Notes under the pieces: generated by a model
The model's database searches: none
What the model was told of the DNA's origin: nothing
What the model saw: only the letters and a program-made list of their open reading frames with translations
Shown: positions 1-10,285 of the stretch, piece by piece
Layout: each line of letters starts with the position of its first letter
How positions within the stretch are numbered: position 1 is the first letter of the stretch
Assembly (NCBI RefSeq): GCF_017591425.1
Contig: NW_024467106.1
Span: forward strand, 28,634,501 to 28,698,500
Source of the DNA: Ochotona curzoniae
Lineage: Eukaryota > Chordata > Mammalia > Lagomorpha > Ochotonidae
DNA length: 64,000 nt
Direction: 5' to 3'
Translations under genes and position numbers: made by a program

Positions 1-59
1 AAGGAGAGTCCAACTTGGAGCAATGTGTCACCCATGAGGGAGGGACAAGGGCAAGTTCA

Positions 60-500
60 AAACAAGTGGATGGATGCCATGTTCACATGATCAATGTGGA
101 CAGACCAGGGATGCACAGTGAATGATGGAAGGAAGAAAGGACTCATCCATGCTACTTCATGGGTAAACCTGAATGGAGCTGAACCGTGCTGCGTGTAAGA
201 AGCCTGACATAAAAGACCGCATGGTATAGGATTCTTGTTGCTGGGAAATGCCTGGAAAACACAAATCTGTAGAAAGGAAAAGCATATCAGTGGTTACCTG
301 AGGCTGGAGATGGGGAATGGGGATTGTCTGCGAGTGGACATGAGGGATCCTTGTGGAATGGCAGAGAAGATTCTAGAACTATACTACAGTGATGGTTGCA
401 CAGTTCTGTAATTTAGATGTATTAAAAATCATAGCCTTTTATACGTTCATAAATTAATTATATAGTGTATAAATTATACTTCAATAAAGCTTTACAAATA
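60..500 (+). mobile_element. Old L1 (L1M) 3' end
   Basis: The stretch reads as the 3' untranslated end of an ancient mammalian L1: a 'cagtggttacctgaggctgg' block, then 'gatggttgcacagttctgta', then 'attatacttcaataaagct' at the end. These are hallmark phrases of L1M 3' ends in plus orientation. No ORF2 remains. Highly diverged, so an old fixed fragment. Confidence 0.75.
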
Positions 501-1200
501 TGGAGCTTCTTTCTTTTGTGGGAATGTGGACATTACATGAAGAGAGGAGCCCACATTGAGAGGAGCCTTGGAGAAAACACATTTGGCTTTGAGGTGGAGT
601 TAGCCTGAGCCAGACATAGTGCTAGGCTCACAGGGGAGGCAGGGGAAGAGGAAGAGCCATTTCTGCAGTGGGACACACAGACACACACAGACACACACGC
701 ACACACACACACATACACACGCAAGGCCTGCCCACATTGTATACCTCATCCCTCCACCACTAGCCCCTCCCCTTCATCTTATTTGGGAAGAAAGGGTGCC
801 TGGGAGTGGAAGGCAGGAGCCTAGCCAAGGCCTGAGCAACTATTTCACCTGGGGGCCTCTGGGGGAGACATGAGTGCTTTCAGAGGTGATGAGGCTGGGC
901 AGCAAACCACAGTTTCCCTTCGTGGTCAGGGGAATGGGAGGACTGACCTGTGGAGCCAGCAGAAGGGTCTTGGGGGTTACAGAGTATGCCTGCACCCAGC
1001 CCTAACTGCCTGTGCCAGCAGGCCTTAAAACTGCTAGCTCCAGCTTTCTTCATGACCTCCTACTATCCTCACTGTGCTGACCCTTCTTAGACCCCCTGGA
1101 CATCACCTCCCCATTCCTCAACCTCTACCCTTACCTCACACCGCTGCTAAGCAAAGGGATTAACATTCCAGTCCCAAGGACCCGCATGAAGTGCAGTGTT
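501..1200. other. Unique sequence with a CA microsatellite
   Basis: Apart from the CA repeat at 671-722 I see no recognisable repeat or gene. Small open frames on both strands run through the microsatellite and have no protein-like composition. Confidence 0.5.
671..722. repeat. (CA)n microsatellite
   Basis: Interrupted CA dinucleotide tract of about 50 bp with CAGA, CGCA and CATA interruptions, suggesting an ageing microsatellite. Confidence 0.9.
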
Positions 1201-1202
1201 TA

Positions 1203-1477
1203 AGATACTTCTTGGGGCACCTGCATATCCTTTTGGTATTACCTGGGTTAGAGTCCCAGCTTCTCTCCCAATTCTAGAGTCTTTCTAAGGCTCACTCTAC
1301 GAGGCAGCAGTGATGGCTCAACTAGCTTGGTCTTGGCCATCTGTGCAACATGGGAGACTGAGACTGAGTTCCTGGCTTCTGGCTTCTGGCTTCTACCTGG
1401 CCCAGCCCTGGCTGCACCCCACACCTGTCTCCCCAACACCCCTTCCAAATAATAAATAAAATTTGTAACACCTGGCC
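1203..1477 (+). mobile_element. Old lagomorph C-type SINE
   Basis: A degenerate SINE: a head 'ggggcacctgcat', a middle 'catgggagactgagactgag' matching the SINE's 'atgggagacc' block, and a tail 'aataaataaaattt'. The 'ttctggc' heptamer is repeated three times at 1373-1394, a local slip duplication. Confidence 0.7.
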
Positions 1478-1639
1478 CAGGAGGGGACTCTTGGGATCCC
1501 ACCATTGTGTCTGCTCTGTCTGTTCTGTGCCACTCTTGTGGCTTTTGGATGCCCAGCCCTCCCCTCCCCAGTCTCAGAGGAGAATGGGCTATGAACCCCT
1601 GTTTGGAAAGAGGATTGAAGTGTTGCTTCTCTGACTCTT

Positions 1640-1905
1640 TCTTTCAAATATTTATTTATTTTAAAGGTATTCTTATGGAATACTGCAGTAGGGATACATG
1701 GGGTGGGGGGTGGGGGCAGAGAAAAGAACAGAGAGATCTTATATTCAGTGGTTGGTTCACTCCCCAAATGGCTGTAATAGCCAGTTCTGGGCCAGGTCCA
1801 AGATCCAGGACCACAAGTTTCATCTGGATCCAGAAGTTTCATCTGGTCTCCAACGTTGGTGCAGAGGCATCTTGGACCATCTTTCGCTGTTTTTCCAGGT
1901 GCATT
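1640..1905 (-). mobile_element. Old lagomorph C-type SINE, antisense
   Basis: Reads antisense: 'aaatatttatttattttaaa' tail, then 'gttggttcactccccaaatg', 'gccaggtccaagatccagga' and 'tttttccaggtgcattag'. The head is lost. A 15-base 'cagaagtttcatctgg' phrase is locally duplicated near 1810-1845. Confidence 0.75.
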
Positions 1906-2344
1906 AGCCTACCTTTTTCTAATATACAATTTTCCTGCTGGAGTCTGCACAGCCAGCTCCCAAGGATGAGAGGACCTGGCTGACTCCAAGGCAAGGTTTT
2001 TCTTTCCTTGTTAGTGGAAAAATCTGCACTTGCTGACCAGCCCAGAGCTGAGGGGGAAGTTCAGTTTCTTCTGGGGACCAAAAGAAACAGGAGGGTTGGG
2101 GAAGAGGGGCACTCTCCTGTGTGCACACCTCTTTTGAATAAGGGCCTTTCTCCTGGAGTGGGAGCAGGACAGTTCTAACCTGCCCTCCCAGGAGGCTGGG
2201 ACCATCCTTGCCCCTTGGGCAACCCCCTAGAGGTGAGTCACAGGGAAGGAGGAGACGGTTCCATTGTGGAAGCGGCCACCCACTGGGTCTTTATTATCCA
2301 GCATAATAGGAAGTAATTGCCTTCATTTATCCAAAGTCTAGTAG
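1906..2344. other. Unique sequence, nothing recognised
   Basis: Moderate-GC single-copy-looking DNA. Open frames on the minus strand are short and lack protein-like motifs. No repeat recognised. Confidence 0.4.
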
Positions 2345-2480
2345 GAACCTGGCACCCAGGTAGGTGCTTTATGTACTTAATCCTCCCAGGGGCATAGCAG
2401 AGGTAGGTGGCATTGTTTATGTGTTGCCAAAGAGGAAACTGAGGCAACCTCGTGGCATTCCCTGCCTCCCAGAGATCTTA
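2345..2480 (+). mobile_element. MIR SINE fragment
   Basis: Carries the MIR core order: 'ggtgctttatgtacttaatc', then 'agaggaaactgaggcaacc'. Ancient mammal-wide SINE, plus orientation. Confidence 0.75.
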
Positions 2481-2739
2481 CTCACAGCTCTACCTGGCTC
2501 CATGGCCCTGCTGCAAGCCTTCTCTATGCCTGCAGCTGCTGTCTGCCATGGCAGTTGGGACCCTGGGCTGTAAACCTTTGAGTCTGTGTTCACCTCACTG
2601 GGAACTGCTGGATCTGTGCCCGAAGGGCTGGCCAGACTTCCCAGGAATGTGAATTGGATGGATCCACAAATTTTACATCCTGGGTCCAGACTCACAAGTC
2701 ACAGGAAGAGGGAACACTCCAAGGTCAGCCATGGTGAGA

Positions 2740-2900
2740 GTCAGTCAGGATCCTCACAACCACCCTGTGTGATTATGTGCATAATGAGCCTCATTAGAAA
2801 GAAATAAGGAAGACATCTCCCAGAGTTTGTGTAAGCAGGTCACACTGCCTGCAGGTGGAAGAACTGGATCCACACCCTGGCCTGTCTGACTGTTTTCCCC
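2740..2900 (+). mobile_element. MIR SINE fragment
   Basis: 'atcctcacaaccaccctgtg' followed by 'gcaggtcacactgcctgcag' matches the MIR layout, with the 'gaggaaactgag' part eroded. Confidence 0.6.
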
Positions 2901-3545
2901 ATGTTGGAGAAGGGGCCTGTCATTTTAGTCTTTTGATTCTTCCTTTACACCCGATTGCTGTGACCACAAACCACAATATTAATTAGTATTTTTATTAATT
3001 AATTTTAAATTATTTTTCCCTAAATCAGGTCATTTAAAAAAAAACACCATATGTTTATTCTAAAAAGAAACCTTAGGGGGAAACTTGGTATTATTTGCCA
3101 TAATGAATTAAAGTAATTAACCATTAGAGTAACTGAGTTCATCCCCGTGCCGCCTATTACCGGTTTGGGTGGCATGCAGGCCTGCTCTAGGATATACTCC
3201 ACACTGGTCCCGGGAAAACCTGTTAAGTCTTAACTCTCCTTTCTCATTGACTGTCCACTTGGTCACATGATGTTCAGAGCACCAGAGTGGGTGTGTGTTG
3301 GAGGGGTTCCCAGACAGGATCACCTTGACTTTGAGAGGAGTTTGGAATACAAGGACTCTCAGACCCAAGCGAGTCCAGGGTCATGTGGCCAGTCCCTCAC
3401 CCCTGGGGAGGGGGCCTTTCATTCTTGGCTTTCCTTGGCCAGGGTTAAGCTGCATGGCACCATGTTACTGAAAGAGGGTGGAAGTATTGACTCCCAGACA
3501 TGCAGGAAGGAAAGGAGAACCAGATAATAGTGAGCGTCTAGAATA
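2901..3545. other. AT-rich then unique sequence
   Basis: 2975-3125 is a TAAT/ATTA-rich patch. The remainder is unique-looking with short uninformative open frames. No repeat or gene recognised. Confidence 0.4.
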
Positions 3546-3549
3546 TCTC

Positions 3550-3780
3550 CTATGCTTATATGCACAGGATTTCTAACTTTTGTGCCAAATTCCATTTAGA
3601 AAGTTCATTTTCTATGAGTGCTTTGGGGTACCTTCATACATCATTCCTGTGAGAGAGGAATAGTATTTCTCTTCTATAGATGAGGGAACAGAAACTCATG
3701 GATGTGAGCTCATGAATGAAAGTTACACAGATAGGAAGTGCCTAGATTTGGTTTCAGAATTCATGTCTCATACCCCATGG
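3550..3780 (+). mobile_element. MIR SINE
   Basis: 'tcttctatagatgagggaac', 'agttacacagataggaagtg' and 'ggtttcagaattcatgtctc' reproduce the MIR order: gaggaaac block, tcacacagctag block, then gaattcgaaccc block. Confidence 0.75.
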
Positions 3781-3794
3781 GTATGTAGTCAGCC

Positions 3795-4005
3795 ATCTGT
3801 GCTAGTTTCCCGTGGTTGTCAGTATTACATTGAGAGCCACTCAGATAACCCAGGATAATCACCCCAGCCCCTCATCCCCGCATTGAGATCCTTGATTGAA
3901 TCATCTTTACAAAGACCCTGTTAATATAGAAAATATTCCAGATTTCAGGTGCTAAAGTACTAGGGCCTGGATGTCTTTGGCTCCCTAATGCAGCCCACTA
4001 GAGCA
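3795..4005 (+). mobile_element. MLT1-type MaLR LTR fragment
   Basis: 'gataacccaggataatcacc' followed by 'gagatccttgattgaatcat' and 'ctttacaaagaccctgttaa' resembles the distal half of MLT1 LTRs (non-coding endogenous-retrovirus-like LTRs). The middle is deleted. No internal region is present. Confidence 0.65.
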
Positions 4006-4074
4006 CGCGTGGGGAGCTGCTACTACGTGGATTCTAGTGCCTTGTTCCTCTCTCAAGGCCCCATCACTTTCCAC

Positions 4075-4185
4075 TTTGCAGATGAGTCATTTGTCAGGGT
4101 TTATTTCTTCTGCTGGAGTTCAGCTCCCCACGTGTAGGACTGTGGCTGATGTCACTTCCTGTTTACAGAAATAACATCATTGTGG
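4075..4185. promoter_or_regulatory. Candidate enhancer: AP-1, E-box, Ets and forkhead motifs
   Basis: Within about 100 bp of non-repeat DNA I see TGAGTCA (4083-4089, AP-1), CACGTG (about 4129, E-box), ACTTCCTG (Ets) directly joined to TGTTTAC (forkhead). A further TGACTCA lies near 4433. Motif clustering in unique DNA is suggestive only; such motifs are short and common. Confidence 0.3.
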
Positions 4186-4589
4186 ATATGATTGGCTTGA
4201 GAGAGGTAAAAATGCCCCCTTAGGGTGTCAGAAGCAGCTGTGGGGAGGGAGGTGCTGGGGAATGATCCTGTCCCCAGGAACCACCCTTTTGAGGAGGAAG
4301 AGGGATGACCAGCTGTCACCCAGAGCTCCCATAGGATGGCTCTATCTTACCATTGTCTCATGTGAAAAGGCCATGGAGGTAAGCGCCAAGGGGAAAGTTG
4401 GCTGGCCTCTCACCAAGGCCTTTTGTTGCACTGACTCATTGGGTAAATGATTATTGACTGTCTCTGCTCATTAACAACATTTTCAGCTAGGCAGCCAAAG
4501 CCCCAGGAGGCTCTTTTTGATGCCATGCAGAAAGACTCTGGGTCATGCCTGTAATTACAGGCCACCGGCAAGCTCTCAGTCCATGACAC

Positions 4590-4720
4590 GTGCTAAGAAA
4601 AGGCACAGGAGGCCTGGACTCCAGGGCTAACTCTGCTGCTGCCTTGGGCAAGTCATATCTGCTCTCTCAAGTGTCCACACATGTCTGATATTGCATTAGA
4701 TAAATGATTAAACTATATTA
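4590..4720 (-). mobile_element. MIR SINE fragment, antisense
   Basis: 'ctgccttgggcaagtcatat' then 'tagataaatgattaaac' is the antisense MIR core ('cttgggcaagtcacttaacc'). Confidence 0.65.
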
Positions 4721-4849
4721 CATATAGTTTTTGCAGTCTTCTTTCCTAGTGTGAGTGCCTTGTTCAGGGAGATGTGTGATTGATCTTTGTGTTCCCACAC
4801 ACAATCCTGTGATCTTGGTGTATCACTAGCTCTTACTATTACTGCCAGT

Positions 4850-5105
4850 AATACTGTGATGGGATGGTGACAGTTGTCCACTTAGGAAGATCTTACCATG
4901 TGTCAAGCACCGTCTTAGGTCCTTTCAGGTTATAACTCACTTCATCCTCCTAATACCTGTGTGAATTAAGTACTTACGATATCCACACTCAACAGGAGGA
5001 ATCTGTTAAGTAGCCTGCTCATTCACACAATGAGTAATGGTGGAGCCAGGTTTTAAGCTCAGGTTTTCTCTCCAGAGTTCATGACTTAAGCCATTGGTGC
5101 TATGT
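4850..5105 (+). mobile_element. MIR SINE, near full length
   Basis: 'accatgtgtcaagcaccgtc', 'ataactcacttcatcctcct', 'gtggagccaggttttaagct' and 'ttaagccattggtgctat' follow the whole MIR consensus order. Confidence 0.8.
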
Positions 5106-5383
5106 GGTTTGTTTGAAGAATGTGGAAGAAAATGAGAACAAGCACTGCCAGGTTGCTTTAGCACCCATTGCCTCTGCTTCTTGGCAGACTATGAAAATGG
5201 ACTGCTGTTCTGGTATGTACACTTGTGTACACAATGTGAACCACAGAACATAGGCACAGTGTGGGGTCCCCTGAGAGTAGGTATTTGAATCCCAGGCACT
5301 AGTACCTTACTTTGTACAGTTGTTGGGAGAATATGATAAAAACACAAAATAAAAGAGCACAGAGGAGTTCAGAAGGTATTTAC

Positions 5384-5700
5384 TGGGTCTGGCACAGTAG
5401 CCTAGTGGCTAAAGTCCTCACTTTGCATGCACCGGGATCCCATATAGGCAGCTGGTTCATGTCCCAGCTGCTCCACTTCCCATTCTGCTCCCTGCTTGTG
5501 ATCTGGAAAAGCAGTTGAGGATAGCCCAAAGCCTTGGGATCCTGCATCCATGTGGGAGACCTGGAAGAGGCACCAGGCTCCTGGCTTCAGGCCTGGCTCT
5601 TCAGCAGAGGCGTTGCAGCCACCTGGGGAGTGAATCAGTGTACGGAAGATCTTTCTCTCTGTAAATCTGACTTTGCAATAAGAATAACTTTTTTTTAAAG
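5384..5700 (+). mobile_element. C-type SINE, full length
   Basis: Complete element from the tRNA-like head ('ctggcacagtagcctagtgg') through 'gggatcccatataggca' to 'tctgactttgcaataagaat' and its A-rich tail. Diverged flanks 'agaaggtatttact' and 'agaaggaacttgct' look like a decayed TSD. Confidence 0.9.
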
Positions 5701-6245
5701 AAGGAACTTGCTACAGGATTGACTGTTGCTCTTTAGAATGGAGCTTGGTGGGAGCCTATTGACATCCTAACGAGTAGTATGAGACATCCTCATGGTAAGA
5801 AATCAAGAGAATCCAAGCTGGATGTCTAAACTTTGGGTGGAAGCTGGAATATGTGTATGCACACATCACTGGTGATGAGTAGGGATATACTGGAATATAC
5901 TGGAATGAGCATGGATCAGGGAGTGAGGAAATATGTTGAGATTCCAGCTCTGCCATCACCTTCCTGTAAGAGCTGGCAGGCTTGGTAAGTTGCCAATCAG
6001 CTTTGGCTTCCACTTTTCCAGTTCCAAGATGAGGGGGTGGAGTATGAAGCTCTCCAAGGCATAGATGAATATTACCTGTCTAGAAGTCTCCCAGCTAAGG
6101 TCTTCAATGAGTGAAAATTTCTGCATTACCCATCTCTACTAAAAATTGTTTTCTCTTTCCATTGGTGTCCTTCTGTATAAATACATTTCAAAACTTCATG
6201 GAAGATGTAAATACAAGAAAATGTCTGTTTTCTTTTCTTCTCTCT
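5701..6245. other. Unique sequence
   Basis: No repeat recognised. One minus-strand frame (5756-6013) is open but has no start context or splice support. Confidence 0.4.
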
Positions 6246-6249
6246 TTTC

Positions 6250-6488
6250 TTAAAGCTTAATTCTTTAGAGAGATAGGAGGGTACTCTCATCCACTGGTTA
6301 CTCCCCAGATGCCTTCAGTGGGTGGGGGACAGGGGTTGAAGTTGGGAACTCAGGTGCCCCACTGTGGGTGGGAGGAAACCACCCATCACTGTGTGGGTTC
6401 AGTGGTCTGTGTGAACAGGAAGCTGCAGTCAGGAACAGGAGCTGAGTACTGACCAGCTGACTTAACTACTAGGACAAATGCCTGGCCC
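6250..6488 (-). mobile_element. Old C-type SINE, antisense
   Basis: 'tctcatccactggttactcc', 'aggaagctgcagtcagga' and 'ctgacttaactactaggaca' follow the antisense SINE order, strongly diverged. Confidence 0.65.
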
Positions 6489-6699
6489 AATCATGGACAT
6501 CTATGAGCTTTTTGAAGTATCTTCACATTTGGACTGAGTAGCAATGAGGAGCATTTTTGCCCTGGCACCCAGGCCCTCCTCTGTCAAGCTGGCAAGCAGT
6601 TCCAAGATGCCCAACTATCCCAGCCAGCTTGCCTCGGGCTTTAGGATTAAGAAACTCCAACACATTAGCAAATACAGAGATTGCATGTAAGTAAAATGA

Positions 6700-7430
6700 G
6701 CAGACTTAAATCTATAATCCCAACACCCACAGGTGATACATCCTTCTGGATATATCCTTATGAATTTTAAAACTAGATCCATATGGTACATACTTAACAT
6801 TTTGCAACTTATTCATTTCAGCATTATATTGTGAATATCTTTCTCTAATACTTTTTCCTATGTTTTTAATGAATGCAAAGTGTCCCATTGTATGGGTGTA
6901 ATATCATGTATGTAATCCCATTATATCTTTGTTTCTGTTTTTTTTTAAAGATTTCCTAATTTTTATTTATTTATTAAGATTTATTTATTTATTGGAAAGT
7001 CAGATATACAGAGAGGAGGAGAGACAGAGAGGAAGATCTTTCGTCTGATGATTCACTCCCCAAGTGAGCACAACGGCCGATGCTATGCCAATCCGAAGCC
7101 AGGATCCAGGAACTTCTGGGTCTCCCATGAGAGTACAGGGTCCCAGGCTTTGGGCTGTCCTCGACTGCTTTCCCAGGCCACAAGCAGGGAGCTGGAAGGG
7201 AAGTAGAGCTGCCGGGATTAGAACCGACGCCCATATGGGATCCCGGGGCGTTCAAGGCGAGGACTTCAGCCGCTAGGCCACCCCGCCGGGCCCATGTTCT
7301 TATTTTCAACTGTGATGAGTACCAGTGTCCTTAAATATCTGGCTACCTTAAGAGATTTCTTAAAATTTCTCTCTGAACACGAACTGCTGGGTGGAAGTAT
7401 CTGGACATGTTAAAGGATCAAAACACACAT
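6700..7430 (-). mobile_element. Old L1 fragment split by a SINE
   Basis: Left part 'ttgcaacttattcatttcag', 'gtgtcccattgtatgggtgt' and right part 'gaactgctgggtggaagtat' are the familiar reverse complement of the L1 ORF2 end. The SINE at 6965-7293 interrupts it. Confidence 0.6.
6965..7293 (-). mobile_element. C-type SINE, young-looking, antisense
   Basis: Full length, with well-preserved 'gaagatctttcgtctgatga', 'tatgccaatccgaagccagg' and 'gccaccccgccgggccc' at the tRNA-like head. Many CpGs are intact, so it is relatively young. It sits inside an old L1 piece. Confidence 0.92.
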
Positions 7431-8444
7431 ATCCTTCTGGTCTCTAGAAAGTATGAAGCACTTGACTAGGAGAGTTCACGCACCCCTACCCAGGGGAGCA
7501 CATGGCAGGGCAGGAGAAGGCAGGGAAAGCTATGCAAACAGTGTCTGGTGGAGGATTTGCACACTCAGGAGAGGGGCAGGCAGTGCTCCATGCTGGGGAC
7601 AGCATGTGAGAGGGCACCCTGAGGATGGAATCAAGATGTATGGCTAGAGCTGGAGGGCGACACGTCCTAGGTGACTACCTGAAGAGATGGGCAGGCAGCA
7701 GCTGTGAAATGCCCTACAACCACACCCCACAAACTGGGGTGGCTGACATACAGGACTCTGTTCCCTCCATTCTGCAGATGGGCAAGTCCCAGACCAAGGC
7801 ACCAGCAGATTTTGGCATTTGGTGATTAAGAATTATTTGAGCAGACATGTGACTGTGTGAAGGCTTAGAATGGCTCCCGGGTTTTGCCCTGACCTGGAGA
7901 GAATGCAGGACCTAGAAATTACCTTATAGTTTTGGGATAGGATGATGGGTTCAGCCTCAGATACGTTGAGCGGTGCATCTGCCTCATGGGGGTGTCCTGT
8001 AAATCGGCTCCCCTCCATGCCCCCATGCTCAGAGTGTGGGAAGCACCAGGCTGCTGGGACAAGAAGTCCTGGAGACCATCCAGATACCAGGTTGCCTGTC
8101 ATCAAGACATGGATGCCTAACAGAATCCCAAGGCCTGCTAGCTATCATGGGGTGTGCAAGTTGGGAGGAACCTGCAGGGACTGGAAAACAGCAGCCTGAG
8201 AGATTAGGAAGACAAGCAGGAAGAAAAAGGGCAGTGGTGGGCAGGGGCTGGCCCAGGTCGGTCATCCACTCAGCCCTCCTCGAAACCTGCCAGGTGGAAC
8301 CCTCACCACTCAATTCCAGACGAGAGAAGTCGAGTCCACACAGGGAGAGGAGGCAAACTTCCCAGTCACCCAGAAAATCCGTGGCAGGAACACCTTGACC
8401 TATCTTTGTAGGGCAATGACAGAGAATTTTGGTGTGGTCACTAT
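7431..8444. other. Unique sequence left of the inverted repeat
   Basis: No repeat recognised. Several frames are open on both strands (for example 8036-8398 plus and 8029-8490 minus), but they overlap each other and show no convincing protein features. Confidence 0.4.
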
Positions 8445-8572
8445 GCACCGTGCAGCTAACTGCATGACCGAAAGGCCTGCACCACCACACTGGAGCCGGG
8501 GGATCTCAGGCCAGGGTGCCCAGTAAGACAGCGCACATCCTTGGCAGGCAGGTGCAAAGCTGGGGTGGGCAC
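8445..8572 (+). repeat. Inverted repeat, left arm
   Basis: This arm reappears as reverse complement at 9141-9280. Both start 'gcaccgtgcagctaactgca' and end 'gggtgggcac'. The right arm has 12 extra bases near its outer end. By eye the inner 92 bp differ at about 9 positions (about 90% identity), and a 34-bp core around 'ccagtaagacagcgcacatc' is identical. I do not recognise the arm as a known repeat family. Confidence 0.92.
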
Positions 8573-8599
8573 TCGGGTCTCTCCCTCCCCACCCAAATT

Positions 8600-9012
8600 C
8601 CACCTTCCTTGGTTCTAGCGATGGCCGCGCCGTTAGGCAGCAGCGGCTCTTCCCGAGGAGCTACCAGACGTCAGCCACGGGAACCCCTGGAGGCCGGCCG
8701 TTCGCCCCCGCCCGCATGCCTGGCCGCTGAGGCGTGAGAGCCACCGCCCGGGGCCCTCCCTCCCGCGCGCCTTGCACAACCGGCACAGATAAGTGCTGCG
8801 TCTCTGGGCAATTATCGCCCGCCGCCGGGGCTAGCCGGGCAGAAGGCCAAAGGCCAAGGGACTCGCAGCCACCCAGGGAGAGCGGTACCCAGCAGTCCAC
8901 TGGTAGCCACCGGCGCGATTTCACAACCAGAGGACGCGAGCTGGAGCTGGGCGAGGGCCGGCGCGGTGGCGTCACACGCAGGGTCCAGCCCGCAGAAGCG
9001 CCTGCCCTGTAG
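8600..9012. promoter_or_regulatory. CpG island between the inverted-repeat arms
   Basis: Dense CpG (for example 'gatggccgcgccgttaggca', 'ctccctcccgcgcgccttgc', 'gccggcgcggtggcgtcac') against a CpG-poor background, with GC boxes and a GCGTCAC ATF/CRE-like site near 8967. It is a candidate promoter. An ATG at 8622 in reasonable context opens a 38-codon frame that I would not call a gene. No transcript evidence is available here. Confidence 0.7.
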
Positions 9013-9140
9013 CTGCAGGTGCCTGCCCTGAAGCTGTGGCTGCCTGCCTGTGGGTTCCTCTGCTTCCTGGCTTCCATCCCTCTTCTCTCCATCCCCCTTT
9101 TCATTTCCTCCTTGCTTCCGTTCCTCTCCTTTTCCCCCAG

Positions 9141-9280
9141 GTGCCCACCCTGGCTTTGTACCTGCCTGCTGAGGATGTGCGCTGTCTTACTGGGCACCCT
9201 GGCCTGCGATCCCCCAGTTCCAGTGTGGTGATGCAGGAAAGGCCTGCTCCATGTCAGGCATGCAGTTAGCTGCACGGTGC
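9141..9280 (-). repeat. Inverted repeat, right arm
   Basis: Reverse-complement partner of 8445-8572, 568 bp away. Its presence explains why a minus-strand frame here and a plus-strand frame near 8516 encode nearly the same peptide (SKTAHIL then G or S then RQVQS). Confidence 0.92.
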
Positions 9281-9304
9281 TTCTCTCTTCACTTCCTGGC
9301 CTTC

Positions 9305-9344
9305 CTTCATCCCTGCTTCCTTCCTTTCTCTCTCTCTCTCTCTG
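9305..9344. repeat. (TTCC)/(CT)n simple repeat
   Basis: A TTCC-like tract running into (TC)n directly abuts the 3' end of the antisense L1 at 9345. It probably evolved from that element's A-rich tail. Confidence 0.85.
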
Positions 9345-9740
9345 TAATGTTTACATAGTTGAGAAGTATGCATGCCCATGTGGACCACTGATTAAGGGTG
9401 GGAAGGGCCGAGCAATAGGAGAAAGTGGATTGAGACCATTGTTTCCAGTTCTTCTTTTTCTTCTTCCAGTACCTAGGGGAATGGGGAAGGAAGCAGAGAA
9501 GCTGCACCCAGCATCCTAAATGCCTAAATGCATCAGTACCTTGGGATGGGAATGGCCACCTGATGTCTTCCCAGAGTCCCTGATGTGGCATACTCTGAGG
9601 GTGTTGCTCAAATGGTTTTGATAGTTCTGAAATGCTGTTGATTTCAATGCTCCAATGATGAGGAAATCCTTCCAAGGTGCATTGGCCAACATAGTCCACC
9701 TTGGAGCATCCATTTGCCCAGATGCTCACTGTCAAAGTTT
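9345..9740 (-). mobile_element. Lineage-specific retroposon/L1 3' end, older copy (family B)
   Basis: Read antisense this matches the 3' part of the young element at 53136-54790. Shared ordered blocks include 'gggcaaatgga', 'gaactat..aaccatttga' versus 'gaactattggaaccacttga', 'cctcagag/tctcagag', 'ccacatcagggact' versus 'ccacatccgggact', and a final 'aactatgtaaa' versus 'aaatatgtaaa' just before the tail. It is an older relative of that family. Confidence 0.65.
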
Positions 9741-9984
9741 GACAGGATGAGTTGTCAAATTTGTTCTGCCCCCCATCCTATGCTATGTACTAGATGCCCT
9801 CTACAGGCCCCAATGGACTGCCACATCCCCCATGTGCATCTGCGCATGCTGTCCACTGCACCATCTTCAACAACCAAAGAGGCCCAGTTCTGACACATGC
9901 ACTCTGTGGTTAGACCACAGATCCTGTGATGCTCCCCATGGTTGGAGTTCTGACCCCAGACCTGACTCCCGTGTGTACTAGTCT
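9741..9984. other. Possible continuation of family B element
   Basis: Sequence upstream (in element sense) of the 9345-9740 copy has similar composition, but I cannot align it to the 53-kb copy by eye. Confidence 0.25.
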
Positions 9985-10050
9985 GCTTCCTTTTCTTCCT
10001 CCTCTCCTTCCTCCTCTTCCTCCCCTTCCTCTCCTACCTCCCCTTTGGAA
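9985..10050. repeat. Polypyrimidine tract
   Basis: (TTCCTCC)-like low-complexity CT tract of about 60 bp ending in 'tttggaatttcag'. It mimics a polypyrimidine tract plus AG acceptor on the plus strand, but no coding exon follows. Confidence 0.8.
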
Positions 10051-10285
10051 TTTCAGACTTTTTTCACTGTTCTTCATTTCTCACTTTAATCATTTGAAAG
10101 GGTTTTCTTTTCGGTGGTAGTCTATACACTATCATCTTAGTCCTTTCTGAGCTGCCGGTGGTGGTCAGAACCAGTTGACACCATGGCCAGCTCCCTGCCT
10201 TCCTCAACCCTTAGACTTTGTACCTTCTTCCCTCCCCAGAGTTCTTCCCTTTCCCCTTTAGAACCTTTCTTTTCCTTTCTTGCTC

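Noticed and set aside
8661..9275. 204-codon minus-strand frame
   Set aside because: It spans a CpG island and an inverted-repeat arm. The peptide similarity to the plus-strand frame at 8516 comes from the inverted repeat, not from a gene family.
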